Origin: Hymenobacter aquaticus
GTDB taxonomy: Bacteria; Bacteroidota; Bacteroidia; Cytophagales; Hymenobacteraceae
Reading direction: 5' to 3'
Length of the DNA stretch: 64,000 nt
Assembly: GCF_004765605.1 (NCBI RefSeq)
Contig: NZ_SRLC01000003.1
Coordinates: 612,006 to 676,005 of the forward strand
In this document: one piece after another, positions 50,212 to 58,517 of the stretch
How positions within the stretch are numbered: the first letter of the stretch is position 1
How the letters are laid out: each line of letters starts with the position of its first letter
Translations under genes and position numbers: made by a program
Notes under the pieces: generated by a model
The model's input: only the letters and a program-made list of their open reading frames with translations
What the model was told of the DNA's origin: nothing
Databases searched by the model: none

Positions 50212-51871
50212 CCCGTGGGCGCCGGCGGGGCTGGCGTTGCTCACGGCCGTGTTGTTGTGGATTGGCTGGCCGGTGCATCCGGCCCCGCTGGCCTTGCTGC
50301 TGCTGGTGGCCTGGGTGCCCTACCTGCGCCTGGAGCAGCTGCTGGTGGCGCGGGGGAGTAGCGGCTGGAAGGTGTTTCGCTACAGCTACCTCACGCTGGT
50401 GCTCTGGAACGCCTTCGTGACGTGGTGGGTCAGCTACGCCACGCTGGGCGGGGGCATCACGGCCGTCGTCTGCAACGCCCTGATGATGAGCGCGCCGCTG
50501 ATGGCCTTTTACCACACCAAGCGCCTGCTGGGGCCCCGGCTGGGCTACCTGTCGCTGCCCATCTACTGGATTGCCTTCGAGCAGCTGCACCTGCACTGGG
50601 ACCTCACCTGGCCCTGGCTGACGCTGGGCAACGGCTTTGCCGAGGCCACGGCCTTCGTGCAGTGGTACGAGTACACCGGCTTCCTGGGCGGCTCCGTCTG
50701 GATTTGGGCCGTGAACCTGCTGGTGTTTCTGGGTATCTGGGGCCGGTCGGGCAACGTGCCCGCCGCCCGGTCTTTCCGGCCCGGTCTGCTGGGCGCGGCG
50801 GCGCTGGCCGCGGGGCTGCCGCTGCTGCTGTCGTGGTTTATCGGGAGCCGCTGGCAGGAAGAAGGCCCGGCCCTGGAAGTGGTGGTGGTGCAGCCCAACG
50901 TGGACCCCTACACTGAGAAGTTTCAGGGCAAGGCCAACTTCGTGCCCTACGACGAGCAGCTGACCCGCCTGCTGCGCCTCACCGAGCAGAAGCTCACGCC
51001 CAACACTAGGCTGGTTATCTGGCCCGAAACGGCGCTGGAAGAATATTACTTTGAGCAGCAGATTGAAGCCAACCCCAAGATCGTACGGGTGCGGCAGTGG
51101 CTGGCGCAGCACCCTGGCGTGGCCTTGCTCACGGGCATTACTAGCGTGGTGATGTACCCCAACGCGGCGGCGGCCAGCGTCACAGCCCGGCACCGCGACG
51201 ACATGGGCTACTACGACGTGTTCAACAGCGGGGCCTACTTCCGCGACGCGGTGGCCCCCATCGAGTTTTACCATAAGTCGCGCCTGGTGCCGGGCGTGGA
51301 GAAGATTCCGCCCCTGCTCACCTCCCTCATTGCCCACATCGACCTGGGCGGCACCGTGGGCAGCTACGGCAGCCAGGATGAGCGCACCGTGTTTGCCGCT
51401 CCCGCCGGCGCCCCCGACCTGCGCGTGGCCCCGCTGATCTGCTACGAGTCGATTTACGGCGACTTCACGGCCGAATACGTGCAGCGCGGCGCTACGCTGC
51501 TGGGCTTGTTTACCAACGACGCTTGGTGGCACGATTCGCCCGGCTACCGGCAGCTGCTGCGCTACGGCGCCCTGCGCTGCATCGAAACCCGCCGCGACCT
51601 GGCCCGCTCCGCCAACACGGGCTTCACCGGCTTTATCAACCAGAAGGGTGAGCTGTTTCAGCGCGAAACCGCCTGGGTGCCGGCCGCCAGCCGGGGCGTG
51701 GTGCACCTCAATACCGAGCAGACGTTCTACGTGCGGCACGGCGAGCTGATCGGGCCGGCCGCGCAGGTACTGGCCGTCTTGCTGCTCATCGGCCTGCTGG
51801 TAATGGCGCTGAACCGGCGGTTTGGCACCAAGCCGGTGGAGGCTCAGGAGTCGGTGGCCCGGCCGGCGTAG
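50150..51871 (+). CDS. lnt: Apolipoprotein N-acyltransferase
   Basis: 573 residues if translated from the TTG at 50150; two further in-frame TTG at 50183 and 50186 would start just before LSYKETGNSPWAPAG. No ATG fits. N-terminal 6-8 membrane helices followed by the nitrilase-like domain: catalytic Glu293 (WPETALEE), Lys376 (HKSRLVPG) and Cys431 (LICYES), numbered from 50150. It adds the third acyl chain to lipoproteins in the inner membrane. It overlaps rsmI in a different frame, so translation is probably coupled. Confidence 0.93.
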   Translation: MRVVPLLKAKSLLSYKETGNSPWAPAGLALLTAVLLWIGWPVHPAPLALLLLVAWVPYLRLEQLLVARGSSGWKVFRYSYLTLVLWNAFVTWWVSYATLGGGITAVVCNALMMSAPLMAFYHTKRLLGPRLGYLSLPIYWIAFEQLHLHWDLTWPWLTLGNGFAEATAFVQWYEYTGFLGGSVWIWAVNLLVFLGIWGRSGNVPAARSFRPGLLGAAALAAGLPLLLSWFIGSRWQEEGPALEVVVVQPNVDPYTEKFQGKANFVPYDEQLTRLLRLTEQKLTPNTRLVIWPETALEEYYFEQQIEANPKIVRVRQWLAQHPGVALLTGITSVVMYPNAAAASVTARHRDDMGYYDVFNSGAYFRDAVAPIEFYHKSRLVPGVEKIPPLLTSLIAHIDLGGTVGSYGSQDERTVFAAPAGAPDLRVAPLICYESIYGDFTAEYVQRGATLLGLFTNDAWWHDSPGYRQLLRYGALRCIETRRDLARSANTGFTGFINQKGELFQRETAWVPAASRGVVHLNTEQTFYVRHGELIGPAAQVLAVLLLIGLLVMALNRRFGTKPVEAQESVARPA

Positions 51872-51921
51872 ACGGGGTTTCCGGCTGCGTCTTTCTCTTT
51901 TCTCGTTTTTCCGCGCCCCCG

Positions 51922-52119
51922 ATGGAGCCTTTTCTGCCGCTGTTCTTCTACACCCTCATGTTCTGGTTTTACCGCATGGCCGAGGGCAAAGACCTGCTGG
52001 GTAAGCCCCGGCCGAACGTCGACGACCAGTGGCGGGCCACCACCGGCCGCACCATGCGCCGGGCCGTAATCATCATCGTGGCCGCCTACTCGGCCCTGCT
52101 GCTGGTGCAGCTGCGCTAA
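51922..52119 (+). CDS. Small two-helix membrane protein of unknown function
   Basis: 65 residues with a hydrophobic N-terminus (EPFLPLFFYTLMFWFYRMAE) and a C-terminal helix (AVIIIVAAYSALLLVQLR) either side of a basic loop (GKPRPNVDDQWRATTGRTMRR). ATG start, 50 bases after lnt and 54 before the phosphatase; probably one transcript with them. Function unknown. Confidence 0.75.
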   Translation: MEPFLPLFFYTLMFWFYRMAEGKDLLGKPRPNVDDQWRATTGRTMRRAVIIIVAAYSALLLVQLR

Positions 52120-52172
52120 CCTTTGCCTTCCATCAAACCGCCGGCTCCGGCCCGGAATAGTATAGCTTCCTC

Positions 52173-52985
52173 ATGACCGACTTCACCCCACTCAGCCTCG
52201 GCCTGGCCGACGTATGCCGCCGCGCCGGCCAGTTTATCCGGCAGGAAGCCGCCGCCTTCGACCGGAGCCGCGTCGAAACGAAAGGCAAGCACGACCTGGT
52301 TTCCTACGTGGATCAGGAAACGGAGCGGCGCCTGGTGGCCGGCCTGCGCGAGCTGCTGCCCGAGGCGGGCTTTATCACGGAGGAAGGCACCACCGGCGGC
52401 AGCAGCCAGGCCACCAGCGCCGGCACCGACTACACCTGGATTATCGACCCGCTCGACGGCACCACCAACTTCGTGCACGGCCTGCCCTGCTACTGCGTGA
52501 GCGTGGCCCTGCTCCACCACGGCGAGCTGGCGGCCGGGGTGGTGTACGAAGTCACCCGCGACGAGACGTTCCGGGCCGTGCGCGGCGGCGGGGCCTTCTG
52601 CAACGAGCAGCCCATCCGGGTTTCCGACGCGGCCACGCTGGGCGAGTCCCTCATTGCCACCGGCTTCCCTTACACCCAGTTCGGCCGGCTCGACGAGTAC
52701 CTACAGGTGCTGGGCGCCTTCATGCAGCGCACCCACGGCGTGCGCCGCGTCGGCTCGGCCGCCGCCGATTTGGCCTGGGTAGCCGCCGGCCGCTTCGAGG
52801 GGTTCTTCGAGTTCAACCTTAACTCCTACGACGTGGCGGCCGGCATCCTGCTGGTGCGCGAGGCCGGGGGCCGCGTCACGCAGTTCCTGGAAGACGGCGA
52901 CCCACTCTTCGGCCGCCAGGTGGTAGCCAGCAACGGCCTCGTGCACGAGCAGATGCAGCAAACCATCGGGGAGTTCTGGCGGTAG
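52173..52985 (+). CDS. Inositol monophosphatase-family protein
   Basis: 270 residues. Metal-binding motifs: EEGTTGG (Glu, about residue 72), DPLDGTTNFVHGLP (about 92), and YDVAAGILLVREAGG (WDxAAG-like, about 210). The IMPase/FBPase-like superfamily includes SuhB, CysQ and fructose-bisphosphatase relatives; the exact substrate is not decided by these motifs. Mg-dependent, cytoplasmic. Followed by the repeat locus E. Confidence 0.9.
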   Translation: MTDFTPLSLGLADVCRRAGQFIRQEAAAFDRSRVETKGKHDLVSYVDQETERRLVAGLRELLPEAGFITEEGTTGGSSQATSAGTDYTWIIDPLDGTTNFVHGLPCYCVSVALLHHGELAAGVVYEVTRDETFRAVRGGGAFCNEQPIRVSDAATLGESLIATGFPYTQFGRLDEYLQVLGAFMQRTHGVRRVGSAAADLAWVAAGRFEGFFEFNLNSYDVAAGILLVREAGGRVTQFLEDGDPLFGRQVVASNGLVHEQMQQTIGEFWR

Positions 52986-52989
52986 TTTT

Positions 52990-53135
52990 TTAATGTGCTA
53001 ATGTGAGGAATGTGCTGATGTGCTAATTCCCCGCATTAGCGCATTCCTCACATAAACACATTTCCCACATTAGCACATCAGCACATTTCCCACATTAGCA
53101 CATCAGCACATTTCCCACATTAGCACATTAGCATA
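52990..53135. repeat. Inverted word-repeat locus E with 25-bp tandem units
   Basis: Left arm 52990-53028 (TAATGTGCTAATGTGAGGAATG...), right arm from 53031. The right arm contains three direct copies of a 25-bp unit (CACATTTCCCACATTAGCACATCAG) at 53057-53081, 53082-53106 and 53107-53131. It fills most of the gap before the FeoB-associated gene. Confidence 0.92.
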
Positions 53136-53163
53136 TTGCCCGCAAACTTTTCCGTCAGCATCG

Positions 53164-53171
53164 TAGTTTTG
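53164..53171 (+). promoter_or_regulatory. Candidate -7 box TAGTTTTG
   Basis: TAGTTTTG, eight bases before the ATG at 53180. Confidence 0.5.
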
Positions 53172-53179
53172 TGCTCGTT

Positions 53180-53377
53180 ATGATTCTGCAATACACCATC
53201 ATTGCCCTGCTGTTCCTAGCGGCTACGTTCTACGTGGGCCGCATCTTCTGGCGGGCTTTCTTTGTCAAAACCGCTACCGGCTGCGCCAAAGGCTGCGGCG
53301 GGGCCTGCGGTACCATCGACGTCGACCGGCTGCAAAAAACGATTGAAAAGGCGGCTGCTCAGACCGCGGCTCACTAG
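53180..53377 (+). CDS. FeoB-associated Cys-rich membrane protein
   Basis: 65 residues from the ATG at 53180 (a GTG three codons earlier overlaps the promoter box). One N-terminal membrane helix (YTIIALLFLAATFYVGRIFW) and a short cytoplasmic tail with CAKGCGGACG, i.e. clustered cysteines. This layout is the FeoB-associated Cys-rich family (PF12669), linked to ferrous iron import. No feoA/feoB is in the window, so the partner is elsewhere or absent. Confidence 0.8.
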   Translation: MILQYTIIALLFLAATFYVGRIFWRAFFVKTATGCAKGCGGACGTIDVDRLQKTIEKAAAQTAAH

Positions 53378-53409
53378 CCCGCTTCGGCCTTTTCAACTTC
53401 GGACAACCT

Positions 53410-53457
53410 GCCCCCGTGCCTGCTGCGTATAGCGGGCACGGGGGCTTTGTTTTTCCG
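53410..53457. terminator. Terminator between the Cys-rich gene and the next gene
   Basis: GCCCCCGTGCC / GGCACGGGGGC stem followed by TTTGTTTTT, on the plus strand. Confidence 0.85.
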
Positions 53458-53508
53458 TTCCTTTCCCAACCACCAAACGCCGCCCTGCCAACCCGAACCC
53501 CTACTACC

Positions 53509-53850
53509 ATGCAAGACAAAGAAGAAGAACGCTCGCTGATCAACGTGGAGAAAAAGCTGAATGCCGACGGCTTCACGCAGGATTTTAACGTGTGCGAAGG
53601 CCGCCTGGAAACCATCAACAACGACTCCAAGAAAAGCTACGGCCCCGAGGAAGTAACCATCGTGGACTTCTACCGCTTCGAGGGAGAAAGTGACCCCGAC
53701 GACATGTCGATTCTCTACGCCATTGAGTGCGCCGACGGCGTGCGGGGCACCATCTCCAACTCCTTCGGCACCTACGCCGACGCCGATACGGACGAGTTCC
53801 TGCGCAAAGTCGATGATCTGGGCAAGAACCTGAAGAAGGCGCACAAGTAG
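53509..53850 (+). CDS. Small conserved protein (often mislabelled phosphoribosylpyrophosphate synthetase)
   Basis: 113 residues from the ATG at 53509; the frame upstream is open but reads Pro/Ala-rich. The pattern KLNADGFTQDFNV, PEEVTIVDFYRFEGESDPDDMSILYAIE, GVRGTISNSFGTYAD and EFLRKVDDL matches a short Bacteroidota family that databases sometimes call phosphoribosylpyrophosphate synthetase although it lacks every PRS motif and is a third of its length. Function unknown. Acidic with a Lys-rich end, cytoplasmic. Confidence 0.8.
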   Translation: MQDKEEERSLINVEKKLNADGFTQDFNVCEGRLETINNDSKKSYGPEEVTIVDFYRFEGESDPDDMSILYAIECADGVRGTISNSFGTYADADTDEFLRKVDDLGKNLKKAHK

Positions 53851-54040
53851 GTGAAGTAGTGAAGTGGTGAAATGGTGAGTTACAGTGCCGCATACGCTAT
53901 TTGCGCTACTGGAACATCGGCTCACCACTTCCTATTTGACTTAATACCTGCCTAATAAAATGGTGAGTTGACATTCCGAGCGCGCCACCTGCGCCGCCGG
54001 GACGTCGGCTCACCATTTCACTATCTCACCACCTCACTTC
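53851..54040. repeat. Inverted word-repeat locus H (two diverged units of the GGTGAAATGGTGAG dialect)
   Basis: Unit 1 starts at 53851 (GTGAAGTAGTGAAGTGGTG) with core TTGCGCTACTGG at 53901-53912 and a right arm CTCACCACTTCC; unit 2 has CTGCGCCGCCGG at 53989-54000 and the same CTCACCA ending (GGAACATCGGCTCACCA versus GGGACGTCGGCTCACCA). It lies between two convergent genes and overlaps the stop codon of the radical SAM gene. Confidence 0.85.
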
Positions 54041-55058
54041 ATCCCCACACTTTCGTGCCTTCGGTGCAGTTGCGGCACATGTCAATCTGGTCCCGGCCTT
54101 TGAGCAGGGAGGCGCGGAAGCGTTGGTACTTCGGGCCGTGCCAGAGCTGGCGGAAGGTTTCGGTTTTCAGGTCGCCCTGCCGGTACTCGGCGTCTTTGTC
54201 GAAGCAGCAGGGCACCACCAGGCCGTCCCAGGTGATGACGCAGCTGTGCCACATCTTCCAGCAGTGGTTCACCAGCTTGTTCTTGATGCTCCAGGTGCCG
54301 TTGTTGTTCTCGTAGCGCGAGTAGTAGTCGATGGTCGGGATGAGGGGGGAGCCTTGCTGGTAATCGTAGATCTGGGCGGTTTTAAACCACACGTCGTCCA
54401 CGCCCAGGTCCTTGGCCAGCTGCTTGGCGTCCTCAATCTGGTGCTCGTTGGGCCGCACCACCAGGAACTGGAAGATGATGCGCGGGGTGCTCGACTTCAG
54501 CTCCTTCCGCCACTTTACCACGTTTTTGGTGCCCTCCAGCACCTTGTCGAGCTTGCCGCCCACCCGGTACTGCTGGTACACGTCCTGGGTGGTGCCGTCG
54601 AGGGAGATAATCAGCCGGTCGAGCCCCGACTCCACCGTGCGGCGGGCATTCTGGTCGTTGAGGTAGTGGGCGTTGGTGCTGGTAGCGGTGTAGATGCCTT
54701 TGTCGGCGGCGTACTTCACCAAGTCCAGGAAGTTGGGGTGCAGGTACGGCTCGCCCTGGAAGTAGAAAATCAGGTACCACAGGCGCTTATGCAGCTCGTC
54801 GATGGTGCGCTTGAACAGCGCGTCGGGCAGCATGCCGGTGGGGCGCGTGAAGCTGCGCAGGCCGCTGGGGCACTCCGGGCAGCGCAGGTTGCAGCTGGTG
54901 GTGGGCTCAAAGCTCAGGGCCAGCGGCAGGCCCCAGTGCCGGGCCTTGCCCGTGAGCTTGCTCAGGGCGTAGCCGCCCACCACCTGCGCCGTATTCAGGG
55001 CCCGGCGCGGGGTGAGCTTGGAAAGGAAATTCAGACCGTCGGTGAGAGTGGATGCCAT
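54039..55058 (-). CDS. Radical SAM/SPASM domain protein
   Basis: 339 residues from the ATG at 55058 (MASTLTDGLNFLSKLTPRR); the open frame upstream is low-quality. The CNLRCPEC motif (CxxxCxxC, about residue 60) holds the SAM-binding 4Fe-4S cluster. The C-terminal third has cysteines typical of a SPASM domain (CWKMWHSCVITWDG, CCFD, CRNC) that bind auxiliary clusters. Such enzymes modify peptides or other large substrates; no precursor peptide gene is seen nearby. Cytoplasmic. Confidence 0.9.
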   Translation of the reverse strand: MASTLTDGLNFLSKLTPRRALNTAQVVGGYALSKLTGKARHWGLPLALSFEPTTSCNLRCPECPSGLRSFTRPTGMLPDALFKRTIDELHKRLWYLIFYFQGEPYLHPNFLDLVKYAADKGIYTATSTNAHYLNDQNARRTVESGLDRLIISLDGTTQDVYQQYRVGGKLDKVLEGTKNVVKWRKELKSSTPRIIFQFLVVRPNEHQIEDAKQLAKDLGVDDVWFKTAQIYDYQQGSPLIPTIDYYSRYENNNGTWSIKNKLVNHCWKMWHSCVITWDGLVVPCCFDKDAEYRQGDLKTETFRQLWHGPKYQRFRASLLKGRDQIDMCRNCTEGTKVWG

Positions 55059-55159
55059 GCGCGGTAAAGGTCGGCAACAGCAGCCGAAGTGCGGCAAGTA
55101 ACTCCGGCGCGGGCAAAAGAGTTTGGCCGCCAACCGGTATTCGTCGGGCCGGAAAGGCA

Positions 55160-55193
55160 AAACGCCTCCCGGAGTTTCTCCGGAAGGCGTTTT
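55160..55193 (-). terminator. Terminator hairpin of the TlpA-like gene
   Basis: AAAACGCCTCCCGGAG / CTCCGGAAGGCGTTTT with one bulge, 28 bases beyond its stop. Confidence 0.85.
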
Positions 55194-55220
55194 AAAGACT
55201 GATGAGAAGGGCGCCGGGCG

Positions 55221-56690
55221 TTACTTGCCGGCCGAGGCCGGTAGCGTGCTGCTGTAGGTCGAGGCCTTGCCAAACGACTCCTTGATTTCGTCGACGGCGG
55301 CGCGGCTGCTCAGGCGCTTTGGCTTGGTATTGAGGAAGGTACCATCCTCGGCCAGCAGGAAATAGGCCGGCACGTCCTGGATGGCGTAGGCCCGGGCAAT
55401 GGCGGAGCGCATGCCGCCCGTGGCCCGCACGTGCACGCCCGGCAGCTTCTTGCCGATAACCAGCTGCTTCCAGGCCGGCTCGTTTTCGTCGAGGGCCACG
55501 TTGAGAAACACGATGTTCTTGCCGTCAAACTTTTTCGCCAGGTCGGCCGCGTAGGGCAGGTCGCGCAGGCACAGGCCGCTGGTGGTGCGCCAGAAGTTGA
55601 TGTACACCAGCTTGCCGGCAAACTGCCGCAGCGTCACACTGTCGCCGGTGGCCGACACGAGCTTGAACGCCGGGGCCGGGGCGCCGATGGCAAAGGCCTT
55701 GTGGGTTTCGAAGTCGTGCTGCAGCACGGGGTAAAACTGGTTTTGGGCGTCGATGCTGCGGTAGTTCTCCAGCATGGCCGCCGACTGCTTCACGTGGCCA
55801 AAGCGGAACGACTCCTGCAACACCCGCCCCATGATGATGGCCCGCACCGGGTCGGCCAGCTGCTTCTTGGCCATGTCGTAGCACACCTGGTAGAAGTCCG
55901 GGTCGGAGCGCTGGTGGTTGCTGGCAACGGCCAGGTAGTGAATATAGTTGATCAGGAACTCTTGGTACTGCTCGTTCTGCAGCGCGCCGGGGTTGTTCAC
56001 CAGGGCCTTGTCGTTGAGGAATTCGTAGTAGGTCGGCGTCATCTTCAGCCGGCCCTCGGTAGCTACCACCTGCTCCCGCAGATCCTGGAAGGTAAGCCGG
56101 TCGTTGGCGTAGCTGTACTCGATTTCGGCCTTGGCATACTCCTTAAAGGCGGGGCTCAGCGGGTTGTCCTGGGCGTAGTTCTCGAGAAACTTCTTTTCCT
56201 CCTTGCGGCGGTAGTCCAGAAACGACAGGAACGGGGCCTCGTAGAGGTTGATGTTGTCGGGCAGCACCTGAAAACCGTCGTTTTCCACAAACCGCTCATC
56301 CAGCTCGGCCAGGTAGGTATTGGCCTCAGCCCCCTTGCCCTTGAAGCTGACCGACGAGGACATGTCCTTGCCCTTGAAGCGGATTTCCATGGCGTTGCCG
56401 GGCTCCAGAAACAGGCTGGCCACGTCGTCGCCGTACACCAGGTCGGCCTTGGTGGGGCCGTTTACCGTCAGGGCCAGCCGAAACTCCCCGCGGTTGTCCA
56501 CCCGGGCGTAGGTAATCTGCTCCTTGGGGTCCAGCGGACTTTCGCGCACGGACACGGCCACCGTGTCGTTGGTCTTGCTACTGATTTTGCCGGTCAGCGT
56601 CACGGTGCCCTGCGCCCGGCCCACCAGGGGCAACGCAAGCAGCGCCGCGGCGAGCAAGCCAGTTTTATAGAAGCGGAAAGAATATGCCAT
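55221..56690 (-). CDS. TlpA-like periplasmic thioredoxin-fold protein with degenerate active site
   Basis: 489 residues with a signal peptide (1-26). The N-terminal half is a DUF4369-like/beta region (GTVTLTGKISSKTNDTVAV, RFKGKDMSSSVSFKG). The thioredoxin domain starts near residue 340: KLVYINFW, and the active-site position reads W367-RTT-S371-G-L-C374 instead of WCxxC. The first, attacking cysteine is Ser, so it cannot act as an ordinary thiol-disulfide reductase but may bind a partner or hold a substrate. cis-Pro is present in QDVPAYFLL. Followed by a hairpin. Confidence 0.85.
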   Translation of the reverse strand: MAYSFRFYKTGLLAAALLALPLVGRAQGTVTLTGKISSKTNDTVAVSVRESPLDPKEQITYARVDNRGEFRLALTVNGPTKADLVYGDDVASLFLEPGNAMEIRFKGKDMSSSVSFKGKGAEANTYLAELDERFVENDGFQVLPDNINLYEAPFLSFLDYRRKEEKKFLENYAQDNPLSPAFKEYAKAEIEYSYANDRLTFQDLREQVVATEGRLKMTPTYYEFLNDKALVNNPGALQNEQYQEFLINYIHYLAVASNHQRSDPDFYQVCYDMAKKQLADPVRAIIMGRVLQESFRFGHVKQSAAMLENYRSIDAQNQFYPVLQHDFETHKAFAIGAPAPAFKLVSATGDSVTLRQFAGKLVYINFWRTTSGLCLRDLPYAADLAKKFDGKNIVFLNVALDENEPAWKQLVIGKKLPGVHVRATGGMRSAIARAYAIQDVPAYFLLAEDGTFLNTKPKRLSSRAAVDEIKESFGKASTYSSTLPASAGK

Positions 56691-56889
56691 CGGTAGGGGG
56701 GGGTATCAAGGGCTAGTCATGCAAAGAATTAGCTTTAACCCAGCCGGCGTTGGTAAAAACCGTGCAACCATAGGTTTTCGCGGGAAAAGCCAATTCTTAT
56801 ACCGAAGATACGGCATTCAGGTTGAGAAAGTCCAATCCAGATTTTGGCTTTTTTCGTAGCGCACCTTCAGAGCCAACGTTTTGAAGGTT

Positions 56890-58275
56890 TTACCCGAATA
56901 ATCCGCTCAGGACTTCATCCAGGCGGCCTACCGGTTGAGCTCTGATTCCGTAGCGGGCCAGATCCAGGCCCCGGGCGTTGAACTGGGAGATGTACATTTC
57001 CCGGAAGCCCAGCTTCTCGGCTTCCGACAGGCGCTGATCCAGCCGGCTCACCGCCCGGATTTCCCCGCTCAACCCCACTTCGGCCGCCAGACACACGTTG
57101 CCCGGAATCGGCAAGTCGTTCAAGGACGACACCACGGCCGCGCACACGGCTACGTCCAGGGCCGGGTCGTCGAGGCGCAGGCCGCCGGCAATATTGAGGA
57201 ATACGTCGTGCTGGCCCAGGCGCAGGCCGCTGCGCTTTTCGAGCACGGCCAGCAGCATGTTCAGGCGCTTGGCGTCGAAGCCGGTGGCCGAGCGCTGGGG
57301 CGTGCCGTAGGTGGCGGGCGTCACGAGGGCCTGCACTTCCACCAGCAGCGGCCGGTTGCCTTCCAGGGTGGCCCCGATGGCCATGCCGCTCAGGCTTTCG
57401 GTGCGCTGGCTGAGCAGAATTTCCGACGGGTTGCTCACCTGCCGCAGGCCCGTGCCCTGCATTTCGTAGATGCCCAGCTCCGAGGTGCTGCCGAAGCGGT
57501 TCTTGGTGGTGCGCAGAATCCGGTAGGAGAGGTGCCGGTCGCCCTCAAACTGCAGCACGGTGTCGACCATGTGCTCCAGAATCTTGGGGCCGGCAATGGA
57601 GCCGTCTTTGGTGATGTGGCCGATGAGCAGCACCGGCACGCCGGTTTCCTTGGCGTACTTCAGCAGCTCGGCGGTGCACTCGCGCACCTGGCTCACCGAG
57701 CCCGCCCCCGACTCGACCAGCCCCGAGTGCAGGGTCTGGATGGAGTCGACGATGACCACGTTGGGCTGGAGCTGATCAATCTGCTTAAAGATGTTCTGGG
57801 TGTTGGTTTCGGTCAGGATGTAGCACTGCGGGTGCTGGGGCCCGAGCCGCTCGGCCCGCATCTTGATCTGCTGCTCACTTTCCTCGCCCGAGATGTAGAG
57901 CACCTTCATCTGCCGCAGGCTCATGGCAATCTGCAGCATCAGCGTGCTTTTGCCGATGCCCGGCTCGCCGCCGATGAGCACCAGGGAACCGGGCACGAGG
58001 CCGCCGCCCAGCACGCGGTTCAGCTCCCCGTCGTTGGTGTCGAAGCGCGACTCCTCCTCGTAGTGAATCTCGCCGATGGGCCGGGGCTTGGTCACGGTTT
58101 TGCCGCCGGGGCTCGACGTGGGCGGCTTCCAGGAGCCGGCCGCCTGGGTGTCTTCCTTCTGGATGACCTCCTCCACGTAGGTGTTCCACTCGCCGCAGCT
58201 GGGGCAGCGCCCGATCCACTTGGCCGATTGGGCCCCGCAGTTCTGACAGAAATAAAGAGTCTTGAGTTTGGCCAT
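56890..58275 (-). CDS. radA: DNA repair protein RadA
   Basis: 461 residues from the ATG at 58275 (MAKLKTLYFCQNC). Zinc ribbon C10-x2-C13 and C24-x2-C27, Walker A GEPGIGKST near residue 103, Walker B region VVIVDSIQTLHSG, the RadA-specific KNRFGS motif, and a C-terminal Lon-like domain (about 285-461). RadA is a branch-migration helicase-like factor of homologous recombination. Divergent from the kinase gene across 242 bases. Confidence 0.95.
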   Translation of the reverse strand: MAKLKTLYFCQNCGAQSAKWIGRCPSCGEWNTYVEEVIQKEDTQAAGSWKPPTSSPGGKTVTKPRPIGEIHYEEESRFDTNDGELNRVLGGGLVPGSLVLIGGEPGIGKSTLMLQIAMSLRQMKVLYISGEESEQQIKMRAERLGPQHPQCYILTETNTQNIFKQIDQLQPNVVIVDSIQTLHSGLVESGAGSVSQVRECTAELLKYAKETGVPVLLIGHITKDGSIAGPKILEHMVDTVLQFEGDRHLSYRILRTTKNRFGSTSELGIYEMQGTGLRQVSNPSEILLSQRTESLSGMAIGATLEGNRPLLVEVQALVTPATYGTPQRSATGFDAKRLNMLLAVLEKRSGLRLGQHDVFLNIAGGLRLDDPALDVAVCAAVVSSLNDLPIPGNVCLAAEVGLSGEIRAVSRLDQRLSEAEKLGFREMYISQFNARGLDLARYGIRAQPVGRLDEVLSGLFG

Positions 58276-58517
58276 GAAGAAGAAGCGGAAGGGTAAACTA
58301 AAGAAATGCGGGGCGCGGCTAAATAGTTTGGCAAGAACGGAGTTTTTAGCCGGCTTTCCCGTCCTGGCCGGCGGGGGCGGCCGACGCAACGGCACCGTGC
58401 CCAATGCCTCCCGCCCCGCGGGCGTTTCGCTGTGCGCTTGGCTACCGGCGGGCGGCCAAACCCGGGGCCCATCCAGGTGGTTTCTCCTATATTCCCTCCC
58501 GCTAACGACCCGCTGCC

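Noticed and set aside
53057..53131. CRISPR array at the 25-bp direct repeats
   Set aside because: Copies are contiguous without unique spacers, and no cas gene is present.
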